Positions 34,459 through 42,571 of a stretch of 64,000 bases of DNA are shown in pieces (the stretch's first letter is position 1; each line of letters opens with the position of its first letter). Source of the DNA: Duganella sp. (lineage in GTDB: Bacteria > Pseudomonadota > Gammaproteobacteria > Burkholderiales > Burkholderiaceae_D); NCBI GenBank assembly GCA_026225475.1, contig JAMFSU010000113.1, forward strand, positions 62,001-126,000, given 5' to 3'. The notes under the pieces are model-generated. The model was not told the origin of the DNA. It worked only from the letters and a program-made list of their open reading frames with translations, and ran no database searches. The translations under genes were made by a program, and so were the position numbers.

Positions 34459-35541
34459 ATGATCAAACTACTTATCGTTGACGACTCGGCATTGATGCGT
34501 CGCCAGTTGACCACGCTGTTTCAAGGCGAGAGCGACTTCCAGATCCGGCAGGCCCGCAATGGCAGGGAAGCGGTGGAGGAAAATCGTGACTTCCAGCCTG
34601 ATGTGGTCACGTTGGATATCAATATGCCGGAAATGGATGGAATTACGGCGCTTTCATTGATCATGGTCGAGCGTCCGGTACCGGTGGTGATGGTTTCTTC
34701 GCTGACGGAGAAGGGGGCTTTGGCTACCTTTGAAGCACTCAATCTCGGCGCCGTGGACTACATTGCCAAACCGGGCGGTACGATTTCGCTCTCCATCGTG
34801 GATATCAAGGATGAGCTGATCGCCAAGGTACGTGCCGCCGCACGCGCCAGATTGAAAAGCAAAGGCGCGACCGCCGGCCTGGCATTGCGGCTGCGCACCG
34901 AGCGTCAAAAATCTGCCGCGCAAACGACGGATGCCACACCAAAACTACTGCGTCGGGGTAGCCCAGGTGACGGGCTGGTGGTCATCGGAGTCTCGACTGG
35001 CGGACCGCGCACGCTCGAAGAAATACTGCCGTTTCTCCACGCCGACTATCCATGGCCAGTGTTGGTGGCGCAGCACATGCCGGCTGCCTTCACCAAATCT
35101 TTTGCTGAGCGGCTGGACAATTTATGTGCGCTTAAGGTTGTTGAGGTCAGCGCGCCCATGCCCATTGAGACCGGCTATATCTATATCGCCAAGGGCGGGG
35201 CAGATATGCAAGTGGTTCAACGCAGCGGCAAGGCGACACTGATCCCCAAGCCGGAGACCAAAGAATTTCTCTGGCATCCCTCAGTAGAATTGCTGGGCCG
35301 CTCAGTATTAGAAAACTACGATCCGTCGCGTGTGATCGGCGTCCTTTTGACGGGCATGGGGCATGACGGTGCCGATGCGTTTACCGATATCAAAAAGCGT
35401 GGAGGCCGCACGATCGCAGAATCGGAGGAGACATCGGTGGTATTCGGTATGCCATCGGAGTTGATCGATCGCGGAGGAGCCAGTATTGTCCTGCGCGCAG
35501 AAAGAATTGCGGCCCAGCTTAATTCCTGGGTTGGACGATAG
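34459..35541 (+). CDS. cheB: Chemotaxis methylesterase/deamidase CheB
   Basis: Receiver plus CheB esterase, 360 residues. The receiver has the acidic pair D8-D9 and phosphorylated D53 (VVTLDINMPEMDG). The esterase domain (about 170-360) contains the catalytic serine in GVSTGGPRTLEE, the histidine in VAQHMPAAFT and the aspartate in TGMGHDGADAF. It demethylates and deamidates receptor glutamates, probably those of the soluble receptor at 30892. The start is ATG 34459, inside a slightly longer open frame. It is 20 bp after the triple CheW gene and 12 bp before the HEAT gene. Confidence 0.95.
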   Translation: MIKLLIVDDSALMRRQLTTLFQGESDFQIRQARNGREAVEENRDFQPDVVTLDINMPEMDGITALSLIMVERPVPVVMVSSLTEKGALATFEALNLGAVDYIAKPGGTISLSIVDIKDELIAKVRAAARARLKSKGATAGLALRLRTERQKSAAQTTDATPKLLRRGSPGDGLVVIGVSTGGPRTLEEILPFLHADYPWPVLVAQHMPAAFTKSFAERLDNLCALKVVEVSAPMPIETGYIYIAKGGADMQVVQRSGKATLIPKPETKEFLWHPSVELLGRSVLENYDPSRVIGVLLTGMGHDGADAFTDIKKRGGRTIAESEETSVVFGMPSELIDRGGASIVLRAERIAAQLNSWVGR

Positions 35542-35553
35542 GAGAGCGAGGTC

Positions 35554-36180
35554 ATGCCGATCATTAGAGAATTACAACAAACTGCTGCCGTCAATGACAA
35601 CGAGCGTTCGGTGCCGCGCGATTGTGTTTGTCTTCTCGCGGAGCTGGTAAATCCCAATCCGATCACCAGGCGCTGGGCCGCGCGAGATCTGGCTGACTGT
35701 CCTGATTCTGCTGGAGCACTGGTGGCGCGGTTGATGTGCGAAGACGATGCTTCGGTGCGAGAGGTCATTTTGTCGGCGTTGACATTACTTGGCGATAAAG
35801 AGGCGATCGCTGGTCTGGTGCAGTGCTTACGCAGCGACTCCGCTTCGCTGCGTAATGAAGCCATCGAAGGTATGAAGCAAATGCCCGACCAGGTCGCTCC
35901 CATTATGCGGGGGCTGCTCAATGATCACGATGCTGACGTACGCATTTTCGCTGTCAATATTCTTGAATCCCTTCGGCATCCTGAAGTCGAGCCTTGGCTG
36001 ATCGCAGTCATCGAGAACGATCCACAGGTTAACGTCTGTGCTACCGCAGTAGATTTGTTGGGCGAGGTGGGATCCGATGCATCGCGCCACGCACTTCACT
36101 CCTTGAAGGCACGTTTTTCCGATGAACCCTATATCCAGTTTGCGACCGATCTGGCCCTAAAACGACTTTCCCAAGCTTGA
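35554..36180 (+). CDS. HEAT-repeat protein of the chemosensory operon
   Basis: A 208-residue alpha-solenoid. Five to six helical repeats of the type 'D..VR..A...L..L.D..A...L...L.....' are seen, for example CEDDASVREVILSALTLLGD, DSASLRNEAIEGMKQ, DHDADVRIFAVNILESL and DPQVNVCATAVDLLGEVGS. Such repeats form protein-binding surfaces. HEAT proteins occur next to CheB/CheR in several non-flagellar chemosensory clusters; a scaffold or CheB-tuning role is inference. AGGAGAGCGAGG lies just upstream. It sits between cheB and cheR with very short gaps. Confidence 0.85.
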   Translation: MPIIRELQQTAAVNDNERSVPRDCVCLLAELVNPNPITRRWAARDLADCPDSAGALVARLMCEDDASVREVILSALTLLGDKEAIAGLVQCLRSDSASLRNEAIEGMKQMPDQVAPIMRGLLNDHDADVRIFAVNILESLRHPEVEPWLIAVIENDPQVNVCATAVDLLGEVGSDASRHALHSLKARFSDEPYIQFATDLALKRLSQA

Positions 36181-36187
36181 TTCTTCC

Positions 36188-37030
36188 ATGACAAACATAC
36201 AGATCAGTGCTGACGATTTCGAAAAATTTCGCGAATTTTTCTATCGCAAGACTGGTATCCAGTTTGATGCAGCGAAACGCTATTTCGTTGACAAGCGCTT
36301 AATCGAGCGCATAGAAGCCACCTGCAATGCGACTTTTCGTAACTATTTTACTTTTTTACGGTTTCAGGCTTCTGGTGAAGAGTTACAAAATCTGACCAAT
36401 TTGATGACGGTAAATGAAACCTACTTCTTTCGCGAAGAGTACCAGTTCAAATGTCTGGTCGATTCGATTCTGCCGGAGTTAGTGGCTCGCAAAACAGATA
36501 CCGGACCGCTGCGGATATGGGTGATTCCATCATCGTCGGGCGAGGAAGCGTATTCGATCGCAATCTATCTGCTTGAACTCTGGTCCGGCATACACCAATG
36601 GGATGTCGAGATCATTTCTTCCGACATCGATACCAAGATTCTCAATCAGGCGCGCAAGGGACTTTACGCAGCACGTGCCGTGCAGCATCTGCCAAGCAGT
36701 TATCTGCAGAAATATTTCAACCGCATTGGCGATGGCTTCCAGATCAGTGACGAATTGCGCGAGGCTGTTGAGTTCACTCGCGTCAATCTTGCGGAACGCG
36801 AAGATACGCGCTCCTACCGTAACTTCGATATGATTTTTTGCCGCAATCTCCTGATCTATTTTGATGATATCTCGCGTAAAAGTGCGGCTGAAACCTTTTA
36901 CGACGTACTCAAACCAGGTGGATTTATTTGCCTTGGGCATTCGGAATCCATGAGCCGGATTTCATCGTTGTACAAGATCCGAAAATTTCCCGAAGCCATC
37001 GTTTATCAAAAGCCCTTGGAGGCCCAATGA
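36188..37030 (+). CDS. cheR: Chemotaxis protein methyltransferase CheR
   Basis: SAM-dependent glutamate methyltransferase, 280 residues. The N-terminal helical domain (DFEKFREFFYRKTGIQFDAAKRYFV) recognises receptors, and the catalytic domain shows TVNETYFFREEYQF, WVIPSSSGEEAYSIAI (SAM loop), SSDIDTKILNQARKG and DMIFCRNLLIYFD motifs. No C-terminal NWETF-binding TPR is fused. Its stop codon overlaps the start of the following CheY-like gene (ATGA). With CheB it should adapt the receptor encoded at the start of this operon. Confidence 0.95.
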   Translation: MTNIQISADDFEKFREFFYRKTGIQFDAAKRYFVDKRLIERIEATCNATFRNYFTFLRFQASGEELQNLTNLMTVNETYFFREEYQFKCLVDSILPELVARKTDTGPLRIWVIPSSSGEEAYSIAIYLLELWSGIHQWDVEIISSDIDTKILNQARKGLYAARAVQHLPSSYLQKYFNRIGDGFQISDELREAVEFTRVNLAEREDTRSYRNFDMIFCRNLLIYFDDISRKSAAETFYDVLKPGGFICLGHSESMSRISSLYKIRKFPEAIVYQKPLEAQ

Positions 37031-37398
37031 AACGTATATTAGTAGTCGATGATGCCGCCACAGTACGCATGTATCACCGCAGTGTCCTTGAGTCCGCAGG
37101 CTATGAGGTGGACGAAGCTATCAATGGAATTGAAGCATTGGAGCGTGCCCTGCAGAGTTCTTTCGACCTGTTCGTCGTGGATGTGAATATGCCCAAGCTG
37201 GATGGCTATGGCTTTCTACGCGAACTGCGTGGACGGGATATTCCTCAGGTTCCTGCGATCATGATTTCGACCGAGGCGGAGGCCAGTGACCGGGAACTTG
37301 CGTACGCCGCCGGCGCCAATCTCTACATGATCAAACCCACGCGACCGGCGCAGTTGCTCATGAACGTGGGATTGCTGATCGGTGAGGCCGGAACATGA
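37027..37398 (+). CDS. cheY: Single-domain response regulator, CheY-like (first copy)
   Basis: A 123-residue receiver with D8-D9, phosphorylated D52 in LFVVDVNMPKLDGYGFL, a threonine/serine in MISTEAE and the lysine in MIKPTRP. No output domain is fused, so it acts by protein contact as CheY does or as a phosphate sink. Start ATG 37027 overlaps the cheR stop and its stop overlaps the cheA start, a chain of coupled genes. The operon has a second receiver (40387), which allows an output/sink pair, an inference from other two-CheY systems. Confidence 0.92.
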   Translation: MKRILVVDDAATVRMYHRSVLESAGYEVDEAINGIEALERALQSSFDLFVVDVNMPKLDGYGFLRELRGRDIPQVPAIMISTEAEASDRELAYAAGANLYMIKPTRPAQLLMNVGLLIGEAGT

Positions 37399-40106
37399 TG
37401 ACGTTGCTAGAACAGTTTATCTCTGAAACACGCGATGCGTTGCAGAGTATCGACGAGATGCTGATGGCACTCGAATCGGCACCCGATAACGAAGAGCTGA
37501 TGACCGAGTTGTTTCGTCTGGTGCATACCCTCAAGGGCAATAGCGGTCTGTTTGAATTTCCCGAGATGACACGGGTATTGCACGCCTGCGAAGACTTGAT
37601 GGATGCTGTTCGTCATGGCTATGTGGCCTATTCCAATGAATTGGCTGATCGCCTGCTCGATACGATGGATTTCGTCGGGGTGTTGTGCTCTGCGATCGAA
37701 TCAGAGGACATCCTTGATGCCCACTATGCAGCCGATTCGGCCAAGCTGGCCGCCGCCTTGCGGCATCTGATTAACCATAAGGCTGCTACGCTTGCGATGA
37801 GTGGATCAGATGCTGAAGGGGTATTGATCGCAAGCGATGGCGACGACGCCTGCAGTCCGCCCACGTCAGTCCCCGCGCTGATTGACATTCCGGAGGCGGT
37901 GCGCATGGCCGCCTATCGCCAGGCAGCACAAGGCGTCAGCCTTCACTGGTTGGCATACGGGCCGGCGGAAGAGTGCTTTTTCCAGGGCGACGATCCATTT
38001 TTTCAGGCACGCGGGACCCCTGCGCTGCTATGGGGGGGGATTCGCGCGCGCCAGCAGTGGCCGGCGCTGGTCAAGCTAGACGCCTATCGCTGCATGCTCG
38101 ATTTTCATATGCTGACCAGCGCATCGCGCGCAAGCCTGCTTGAGTACTACCGCTACATGCCAGATCAGGTTGTCATCATCGCGCTGCCGGCAATATGGCT
38201 GGCGCTGCCCCAAGGCCAGACCGGTAGCAGCGCGGTGTACGGGGATCTTGTGCTCGATATGCTGGATTTGCTACAGGATGACGACATAGCGGGATTGTGT
38301 GCGCGCGTCCGAATTTCGCTGGAGAATTCGAATCCGGCCTCATGGCTGGCTTCAGCATTGCGCTGGCTGCTATTGGTACTGGAAATCGAACCGACCAACA
38401 ACAGCGCGATCGCTGCATTGATTGAGTCTTTGCACGATTTTGTGCCACCCGCCTGGAGTCTGTTGACCAGCGATAGTGATGCAGAAAAAAACACGAATCA
38501 ATCGTCCAGCGGCGATAACCTGGTTAACTCTCTCAGCTCTGAACAGATGAGCGCTGTGATGGATCTGATTGCGGTACAACGACGGGTTCTGCAACTTCCT
38601 ATTGAGACTGACTGGCAATTGGGCCGTACGCGGGCAGTGGCAGTCGCGTTGGCCGGCTGCCTGAAGGCCAGAGGTAACGTGAGTGCATTGGCCAGTTTGG
38701 ATGACGCCACCGCCGCCACCTTACAAGCAGCCGATACGACCCCGTTGCTGTGCTGGATCGATACGCACTTTGCCGACGACGTTGTGCCGGGAACAGTCCA
38801 GCTTGCTGATAATCTGAACAATGACATATCGGCCGCCAGCATCAGTGCCGCGTCAATCGTCACCGATAGTGCGACGACAGAAGCCGACGTGGCAGTGAAG
38901 GTCGCGCGACGCACCGAAGAAGGCAATGCTGTTTCAAAAAGCCTGAAAGTCGACCAGGTCAAGATTGATCATCTGATGAATCTGATCGGTGAGATCGTGG
39001 TCGCCAAAAATGCGCTGCCATACCTTGCCGGGCGCGCCGAATTGGTTTTTGGCGTCCGCGAACTGGCACGCGAAATAAAAACGCAATACGCCGTCATCAA
39101 TCGCATCGCAGAAGAAATGCAGAGCGCGATCATCCAGGTGCGAATGATGCCGGTGTCTTTCGTGTTCCAGCGCTTTCCTCGTCTCGTGCGCGATATCTCG
39201 CGTAAACTGGGCAAAGACATTGATTTGGTACTTGAAGGTGAGGACACCGAAGCCGACAAAAATATCATTGAATCGCTCGGCGACCCACTCATGCATATTG
39301 TGCGCAATAGCCTCGATCATGGCTTTGAGCTGCCGGAAGTGAGATGCACCGCCGGTAAATCCGCCACCGGCACGCTGACAATCCGGGCAAATCAGGAGTC
39401 TGACCGGGTCATTATCGAAATCGCGGATGACGGCAAGGGTATAGACCCTGAAGTCATCAAGCGCAAGGCCTACGAGAAAGGCATTATTGACGAAATGACG
39501 CTGGATCGTCTAAGTGATCAGGACGCTATCAATCTGGTGTTTTCAGCCGGATTTTCGACTGCCGAAGTGATCTCCGACCTATCGGGACGCGGGGTCGGTA
39601 TGGATGTCGTGCGCACCGCTGTTGAACGCGTCAATGGCACGATCACTTTGCAAAGCGAAGCCGGTAAAGGTACCTGCATCCGGCTCTCGTTGCCACTCTC
39701 GATGGCAGTGTCAAATGTCATGATCGTTGAATCCAATGGGCAGGCCTTTGGCATACCGATGGATCAGGTACTAGAGACCGTACGAGTGCCGCGTGCCGAT
39801 ATTCGCACTATTAAAAAATCTCTGACGACGGTGCTGCGTGGATGCATCGTGCCGCTCAAATCGATTAATGGCCTGTTGGGATTGAGTGTGCCGCCGTTGG
39901 CCAATGAAGAGGATGAATTGGCGGTTCTGGTGGTGCGTCTGGGGGATGAATCTGTAGGCTTGCTGGTGGACGATTTTCGTGAAACCGTCGACATCATTTT
40001 GAAACCCATGATCGGTGTGCTCGGCGGGTTGTCGGGCTATTCCGGTTCCGCTCTGATGGGCGACGGTTCGGTGTTGATGGTTCTTAACGTCAAGGAGCTG
40101 ATTTGA
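37395..40106 (+). CDS. cheA: Chemotaxis histidine kinase CheA with a large central insert
   Basis: A 903-residue kinase. The HPt domain carries the phospho-histidine H44 in LVHTLKGNSGLFEF. A long, poorly conserved region (about 130-515) stands where the P2 domain is usual and is far larger. The dimerisation domain then begins at VDQVKIDHLMNLIGEIVVAKN (about 520). The HATPase has IVRNSLDHGFE, ADDGKGID and SGRGVGMDVV; the C-terminal CheW-like P5 has IVESNGQAFGIPMDQVLETVRVP. A run of eight G (38032-38039) lies in the insert. The gene overlaps its neighbours on both sides. It should phosphorylate the two CheY proteins and CheB. Confidence 0.94.
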   Translation: MMTLLEQFISETRDALQSIDEMLMALESAPDNEELMTELFRLVHTLKGNSGLFEFPEMTRVLHACEDLMDAVRHGYVAYSNELADRLLDTMDFVGVLCSAIESEDILDAHYAADSAKLAAALRHLINHKAATLAMSGSDAEGVLIASDGDDACSPPTSVPALIDIPEAVRMAAYRQAAQGVSLHWLAYGPAEECFFQGDDPFFQARGTPALLWGGIRARQQWPALVKLDAYRCMLDFHMLTSASRASLLEYYRYMPDQVVIIALPAIWLALPQGQTGSSAVYGDLVLDMLDLLQDDDIAGLCARVRISLENSNPASWLASALRWLLLVLEIEPTNNSAIAALIESLHDFVPPAWSLLTSDSDAEKNTNQSSSGDNLVNSLSSEQMSAVMDLIAVQRRVLQLPIETDWQLGRTRAVAVALAGCLKARGNVSALASLDDATAATLQAADTTPLLCWIDTHFADDVVPGTVQLADNLNNDISAASISAASIVTDSATTEADVAVKVARRTEEGNAVSKSLKVDQVKIDHLMNLIGEIVVAKNALPYLAGRAELVFGVRELAREIKTQYAVINRIAEEMQSAIIQVRMMPVSFVFQRFPRLVRDISRKLGKDIDLVLEGEDTEADKNIIESLGDPLMHIVRNSLDHGFELPEVRCTAGKSATGTLTIRANQESDRVIIEIADDGKGIDPEVIKRKAYEKGIIDEMTLDRLSDQDAINLVFSAGFSTAEVISDLSGRGVGMDVVRTAVERVNGTITLQSEAGKGTCIRLSLPLSMAVSNVMIVESNGQAFGIPMDQVLETVRVPRADIRTIKKSLTTVLRGCIVPLKSINGLLGLSVPPLANEEDELAVLVVRLGDESVGLLVDDFRETVDIILKPMIGVLGGLSGYSGSALMGDGSVLMVLNVKELI

Positions 40107-40390
40107 TGGGAATTGAATTTCAAAATAATCAGGCGATATTTACAGCGGTGGCGAGCGTGGAAGAAGCGGAAATTCTACTAGAGTGGCTGCAAAAAAATCC
40201 CACGGCGACGGCTAATTTGTCAGGGTGTACACATGTACATACGGCCAATCTGCAGGTATTGCTGGCAGCAGGTCTAACGGTAAAAGAATGGCCGGAGGAC
40301 GTTGCATTGCGCAATTGGATCGAACCACTTTTTCCTGGCGATCTTGCCGGTATAGAGATAAATAAAATTGAACCAGGAGAAAGATCATGA
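40103..40390 (+). CDS. Small STAS-like protein
   Basis: A 95-residue protein whose layout suggests a short STAS/anti-anti-sigma-like fold: an N-terminal strand (AIFTAVASVEEAEILLEWLQ), a central LSGCTHVHTANLQVLLAAG segment in the position of the STAS core loop and helix, and a C-terminal helix. The usual phospho-Ser/Thr position would be in CTHVHTAN. It is translationally coupled to cheA upstream and to the second cheY downstream. A partner-binding role in the array is inferred; the family call is tentative. Confidence 0.55.
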   Translation: MMGIEFQNNQAIFTAVASVEEAEILLEWLQKNPTATANLSGCTHVHTANLQVLLAAGLTVKEWPEDVALRNWIEPLFPGDLAGIEINKIEPGERS

Positions 40391-40761
40391 GCAAGAAAAT
40401 ACTAATCGTCGATGACTCTGCCACCATGTTGATGAGTGTGAAAAACAATCTGGAAATCGGCGGTTTTACAGTAGAAACCGCCGAAGATGGCCTGAAGGCC
40501 TTGGCTAAAATCAAGGAGGGCTTCAAGCCCGACCTGATTATCACGGATGTTAACATGCCCAATATGGGAGGCATGGAGTTAATCAAGAATGTGCGGTTGT
40601 TGCCAGGCTTGCGCTTCACGCCAATACTCACCTTAACCACCGAGAGCCAGGCTGAAAAGCGCGATGAGGGGAAAAGGTTAGGAGCCACCGGTTGGCTCGT
40701 CAAGCCTGTCGGAGGCGCAGACCTATTGAAGATTATCAAGCAAGTTCTCCCTGGTGCCTGA
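40387..40761 (+). CDS. cheY: Single-domain response regulator, CheY-like (second copy)
   Basis: A 124-residue receiver with acidic pair D9-D10, phosphorylated D54 in LIITDVNMPNMGGMEL, a threonine in LTLTTESQ and lysine in WLVKPVGG. It is closer to canonical chemotaxis CheY (ILIVDDSATMLMSV, ATGWLVKPVG) than the first copy and is a good candidate for the output protein. Its start overlaps the STAS-like gene, and the next gene begins 11 bp after its stop. Confidence 0.93.
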   Translation: MSKKILIVDDSATMLMSVKNNLEIGGFTVETAEDGLKALAKIKEGFKPDLIITDVNMPNMGGMELIKNVRLLPGLRFTPILTLTTESQAEKRDEGKRLGATGWLVKPVGGADLLKIIKQVLPGA

Positions 40762-40771
40762 GGAGACACTG

Positions 40772-41827
40772 ATGAAAATCTTCGACTATCGATTCCTTGG
40801 AAAAAATAGCCCACCTCGTTTTCTTGGGGCGATTCTAGATACATTAAAAGGCACAGGTTCCGACGCACGACAAGTTATCGAACAGACTTCGCTGCTGATC
40901 GACAATCATGTCCGCCTTGATGCTGCCATCGACGGCCAATTGAAGGCGGTTTCGATGGAGACGGAAGCTGCAGCGATCAATCTGATCGGACAAGTCCGCA
41001 AGCTCAATGATGCCGCCGTTGCATTGGTGTCTTATCTGGATAATTCCGACCAGTCGGCGCAAAGTATGAGCCTTGGTTTGATGGATAGCCTGGCGTCTAT
41101 CCATCAGATCAGTAAGTTCGTCGAAGAGCTACCGGACATGATCAGGGAGGACGTTGCGCAGGTGCAGACAACTGCTCTCAAGGAAATCGATGGTCTTAGC
41201 AGCTTTATCGGTGTCATCAAGGAAATCAGCATGCAGTCCAAGCTGCTAGCGATAAACGCAGCGATTGAGGCGGCCCATGTCGGCGAAGCTGGCAAGAGTT
41301 TTTCCGTGCTAGCACGCGAGCTGCGGGTACTGGCAGAACGGTCAGCGCAGGCGGCCAGCATGATCGAGAAAGGCTTGAAGACGGCACAGCAGGCCATGCG
41401 GGAAGGACTGGAGTTGAGTCCAATGGAAAGTCATATCGCTGAAGCTGGCACAATAGTGGAATCGATACACCATCTACAGGTAAGCAACAACACGCTGCAA
41501 CAGCACTACAAGGAATTATTCTCGGTGGTCACCCAGCACAATATCAGCCTAGCAAGCGAGATCGCGGAACTGCTGGGCCATATCCAGTTTCAAGATGTAG
41601 TGAGGCAGCGCATTGAGCGGATTGCAGATTCTGTGGCGCAACGCAATGACTTACTAAAGGAACTGCCGCGCCGGATCGGCGCGCCCATGCTTGGCATTAT
41701 TGATCTTGAGGAACGAATGCGTGGTGTGCTTGACGGCTACGTCAGCAACGAAGCGCGTCACGCTCCGGCTTCAGATGCCAATGCCGATGCGGCACACGAT
41801 GGACTCCCCAAATTTGAGCTATTTTGA
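40772..41827 (+). CDS. Short soluble MCP-like protein
   Basis: A 351-residue protein without membrane segments. A receptor-type hairpin tip lies at about residues 150-205 (KEISMQSKLLAINAAIEAAHVG followed by GKSFSVLARELRVLAERSAQ). Downstream helices include LGHIQFQDVVRQRIERI, a motif seen in several soluble MCP-like and CheZ-like proteins. ATG 40772 is chosen since GAGGAGAC precedes it; the frame opens earlier at 40754. It closes the operon, after the second cheY. It could be a second cytoplasmic receptor or a phosphatase-like partner for CheY; the sequence does not decide. Confidence 0.8.
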   Translation: MKIFDYRFLGKNSPPRFLGAILDTLKGTGSDARQVIEQTSLLIDNHVRLDAAIDGQLKAVSMETEAAAINLIGQVRKLNDAAVALVSYLDNSDQSAQSMSLGLMDSLASIHQISKFVEELPDMIREDVAQVQTTALKEIDGLSSFIGVIKEISMQSKLLAINAAIEAAHVGEAGKSFSVLARELRVLAERSAQAASMIEKGLKTAQQAMREGLELSPMESHIAEAGTIVESIHHLQVSNNTLQQHYKELFSVVTQHNISLASEIAELLGHIQFQDVVRQRIERIADSVAQRNDLLKELPRRIGAPMLGIIDLEERMRGVLDGYVSNEARHAPASDANADAAHDGLPKFELF

Positions 41828-41879
41828 CGTCGACGAGGAGGTGTATCTCTAGGCAGTGTTTGGAGCGCAGACCATTCAG

Positions 41880-42215
41880 CGTTGAATTGATCCGCAACTG
41901 GCTATTCGTCATGGGATGCACGAAACCGCCAGTACACGTCTCTTCCATTCGTCGCTGCAGCTTGGCGCTGGTGAAGTTGAGGTTGCGATTATTGACGCCT
42001 TGGATTTGCTTCCGTCTATGGCCGCCAGCGCTTTCGAGAATAAACCGAGCCGTTGACATAGCACGACGAACTGCTTGCAGACCTTGGAGATGGCACGGCC
42101 GTTGTCTTTGCGGAAGTTGGCGATGGTCTTGAAGTTTTGCATCAAATGGCCGGTCAGCCACATCATTTGAACGTTACGCTATGCTTCTCGTTCCAGGCTA
42201 CGGCTGGATTGAAGT
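41880..42215 (-). pseudogene. IS1182-family transposase remnant
   Basis: The minus strand reads RNVQMMWLTGHLMQNFKTIA, NFRKDNGRAI, FVVLCQRLGLFSKALAAIDGS, then after a frameshift VNNRNLNFTSAKLQRRMEE: the N-terminal half of an IS1182-group transposase. There is an in-frame stop before RNV and at least one frameshift, and the catalytic DDE region is missing. It is dead and fills the gap after the chemosensory operon. Confidence 0.75.
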
Positions 42216-42420
42216 CGATTGAGATGTCGATGCTGATAGCGCCGCGATATTGCGCCGAAGCGATGATTTCAAACCGAAGTGCATCTTCATTTACCCCATT
42301 TTGCAATGCGTGCTCCCCATGATTTCAATGGAGACTAGTGTTCCGTTTGTATTGTCAGCCACCTTACAGGGACATCGCCCACCATAAATATGGGGTAATC
42401 TGGCTCGCATATCTACATCC

Positions 42421-42446
42421 GTTTGCACAAAATTATGTACAGGCCC
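42421..42446. repeat. Probable IS256-type terminal inverted repeat remnant
   Basis: GCACAAAATTATGTACAGGCCC resembles the end of IS256-group elements, which commonly read ACACAAAATTATGTACAG. Its outer end abuts the inverted repeat at 42447. Only this one end is seen. Confidence 0.35.
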
Positions 42447-42571
42447 CAGGGTAGGATTGTCGCGCGCGGTGGGCAAATGCAAGCGCAGCCCGGAGGCCGA
42501 ATGGGTGAGGCCGTAGTTCAAGAGCACCGTGGAGACCCCATTTGCGCAACGCGAGCGACAATCCTACCCTG
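42447..42571. repeat. Imperfect 33-bp inverted repeat around the broken kinase gene
   Basis: Arms 42447-42479 and 42539-42571 pair with three mismatches; the outer 17 bp (CAGGGTAGGATTGTCGC) are perfect. The spacer is 59 bp. The right arm encodes the DNPTL segment of the kinase, so the left arm is an inverted copy of coding DNA. Confidence 0.8.
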
